64,000 nucleotides of DNA, from positions 1 to 64,000 of the forward strand of contig JBNKCG010000079.1 in the NCBI GenBank assembly GCA_050287605.1, in the 5' to 3' direction. This document shows, one piece after another, positions 63,321-64,000 of the stretch; the stretch's first letter is position 1; the number at the start of each line of letters is the position of its first letter. The translations under genes and the position numbers were made by a program. Origin of the DNA: QQUJ01 sp050287605 (GTDB taxonomy: Bacteria > Pseudomonadota > Gammaproteobacteria > QQUJ01). The notes under the pieces were generated by a model. The model did no database searches. It had not been told where the DNA came from and was given only the letters and a program-made list of their open reading frames with translations.

Positions 63321-64000
63321 TCAAGGGTCTGCGGTCACCCCTCGGCGTGGCCTTTGAGCAGTCGCGGCGAGCGCAATCAACTCCCGCGCCTGATCCTCGC
63401 ATTCACGACGCACCGCCGGGTCCAGTCGCTGCAGCCAACGCGCAGGAATTGACCGTGGCCCGTAGATCGCGCCGGCGATCATGCCGCAGATGGCACCGGT
63501 GGTGTCGGCATCGCCGCCGCGATTGACCACATCGACGAGAGCGTCTTCGAAATTATCGGTGTCGTTGAGCGCCTGGAACACCGCCCGCAGGGTTTCGACG
63601 ATGAATCCACCAGGATTGACGACGCGCCGTTTGTCAAAGCGGAAGCGCGGATGCAGATCGACGAAGCCGCGCAACGCGGTGTGAAACGCCGCGTAGTCCC
63701 CGTCGTGCATCAGACAATGCTGTACCAGCTGCACAACGCCCAACGTGCCGCTATCGGAGAGCGGGCTGTTGTGGGTGATGTGAGATTGCAGGCGTACGGC
63801 GCGCCGGACCGCCAGTTCAGCGGCGCCGTAGGTTGCCAGCGCTACCGGCAGACAGCGCATGCAGGCACCGTTGCCGGCATCGTACTCGTTCTCCGGCACC
63901 GCGGTCTCACCGGTCCTGCGATAGCGGACGATTCCACGGTAGATGGTATGGCCGATGTCCACCGGCTTGCCTGATGCCCACTCGCTGAAGGCAAAGGCGA
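63321..64000 (-). CDS. draG: ADP-ribosyl-[dinitrogen reductase] hydrolase DraG (C-terminal part; starts beyond the right edge)
   Basis: The visible ~226 residues belong to the ADP-ribosylglycohydrolase family. DraG removes ADP-ribose from NifH R101 and restores activity. Landmarks are VDIGHTIYRGIVRY, the dimetal-site regions in YDAGNGACMRCLPVALA and QSHITHNSPLSD, and VVNRGGDADTTGAICGMIAGAIYG with the paired aspartates. The frame is open to the window edge, so the N-terminal ~70 residues are outside. It is next to nasT rather than draT. Confidence 0.92.
   Translation of the reverse strand, partial: AFAFSEWASGKPVDIGHTIYRGIVRYRRTGETAVPENEYDAGNGACMRCLPVALATYGAAELAVRRAVRLQSHITHNSPLSDSGTLGVVQLVQHCLMHDGDYAAFHTALRGFVDLHPRFRFDKRRVVNPGGFIVETLRAVFQALNDTDNFEDALVDVVNRGGDADTTGAICGMIAGAIYGPRSIPARWLQRLDPAVRRECEDQARELIALAATAQRPRRGVTADP

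Overview
The window is a high-GC, densely coded chromosomal segment of a nitrogen-fixing proteobacterium. Pseudomonadota is clear from NifH, DraT, the Frc, Nag and Van homologues and the sigma-54 promoters. A gamma- or betaproteobacterium is likely, but I cannot name the genus. No tRNA, rRNA, CRISPR array, transposase or plasmid function is visible. About 53 protein-coding genes are supported; two of them (nifD on the left, draG on the right) run off the window.

Layout. (1) 1-4551, nitrogen fixation: nifH-nifD on the minus strand from a sigma-54 promoter with two NifA-type upstream sites, divergent draT, then a SIR2-like/hemerythrin gene pair that has its own candidate sigma-54 promoter and NifA-type site. 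(2) 4736-9188, accessory genes: a membrane-anchored patatin, then an AT-richer islet with an SRPBCC protein and a methyltransferase. (3) 9262-21943, sugar catabolism: a ROK regulator, a fructose ABC transporter with fructokinase (frcBCAK), and the complete Entner-Doudoroff set zwf-pgl-edd-eda plus pyk, with glk convergent. (4) 22023-24515, a PAS/GGDEF/EAL signalling protein. (5) 24669-32062, a LysR regulator and a salicylate-to-fumarate+pyruvate operon (salicylate 5-hydroxylase and the gentisate pathway). (6) 32085-41667, a XylR/DmpR-type sigma-54 activator facing a methoxyaromatic/aldehyde cluster: aryl aldehyde dehydrogenase, feruloyl-CoA synthetase-like ligase, amidohydrolase, vanA, a UspA-hemerythrin fusion, vanB. 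(7) 41750-50650, a minus-strand operon for a corrinoid- and tetrahydrofolate-dependent demethylase: GntR regulator, MetV-MetF fusion, corrinoid protein, UroD-type methyltransferase, two candidate reactivation proteins, methyl-THF methyltransferase, amidohydrolase. (8) 51741-63169, nitrate assimilation: nasT, nrtABC, nirBD and nasA behind a sigma-54 promoter and a textbook ANTAR antitermination leader. (9) 63321-64000, draG, cut by the right edge.

How it fits together. The two ends carry nitrogen functions: fixation with ADP-ribosylation control of NifH, and nitrate assimilation. The middle supplies carbon and electrons from fructose, salicylate and lignin-derived methoxyaromatics. The most interesting points are the oxygen-dependent vanillate demethylase (VanAB) lying tail to tail with a complete oxygen-independent corrinoid/THF demethylation set; the SIR2-like protein with an altered catalytic motif, coupled to a hemerythrin under apparent NifA/sigma-54 control; the UspA-hemerythrin fusion inserted between vanA and vanB; and the two-level (sigma-54 plus antitermination) control of the nitrate operon with no nasS beside nasT. 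All functions are assigned by reading motifs and context; no database search was run.
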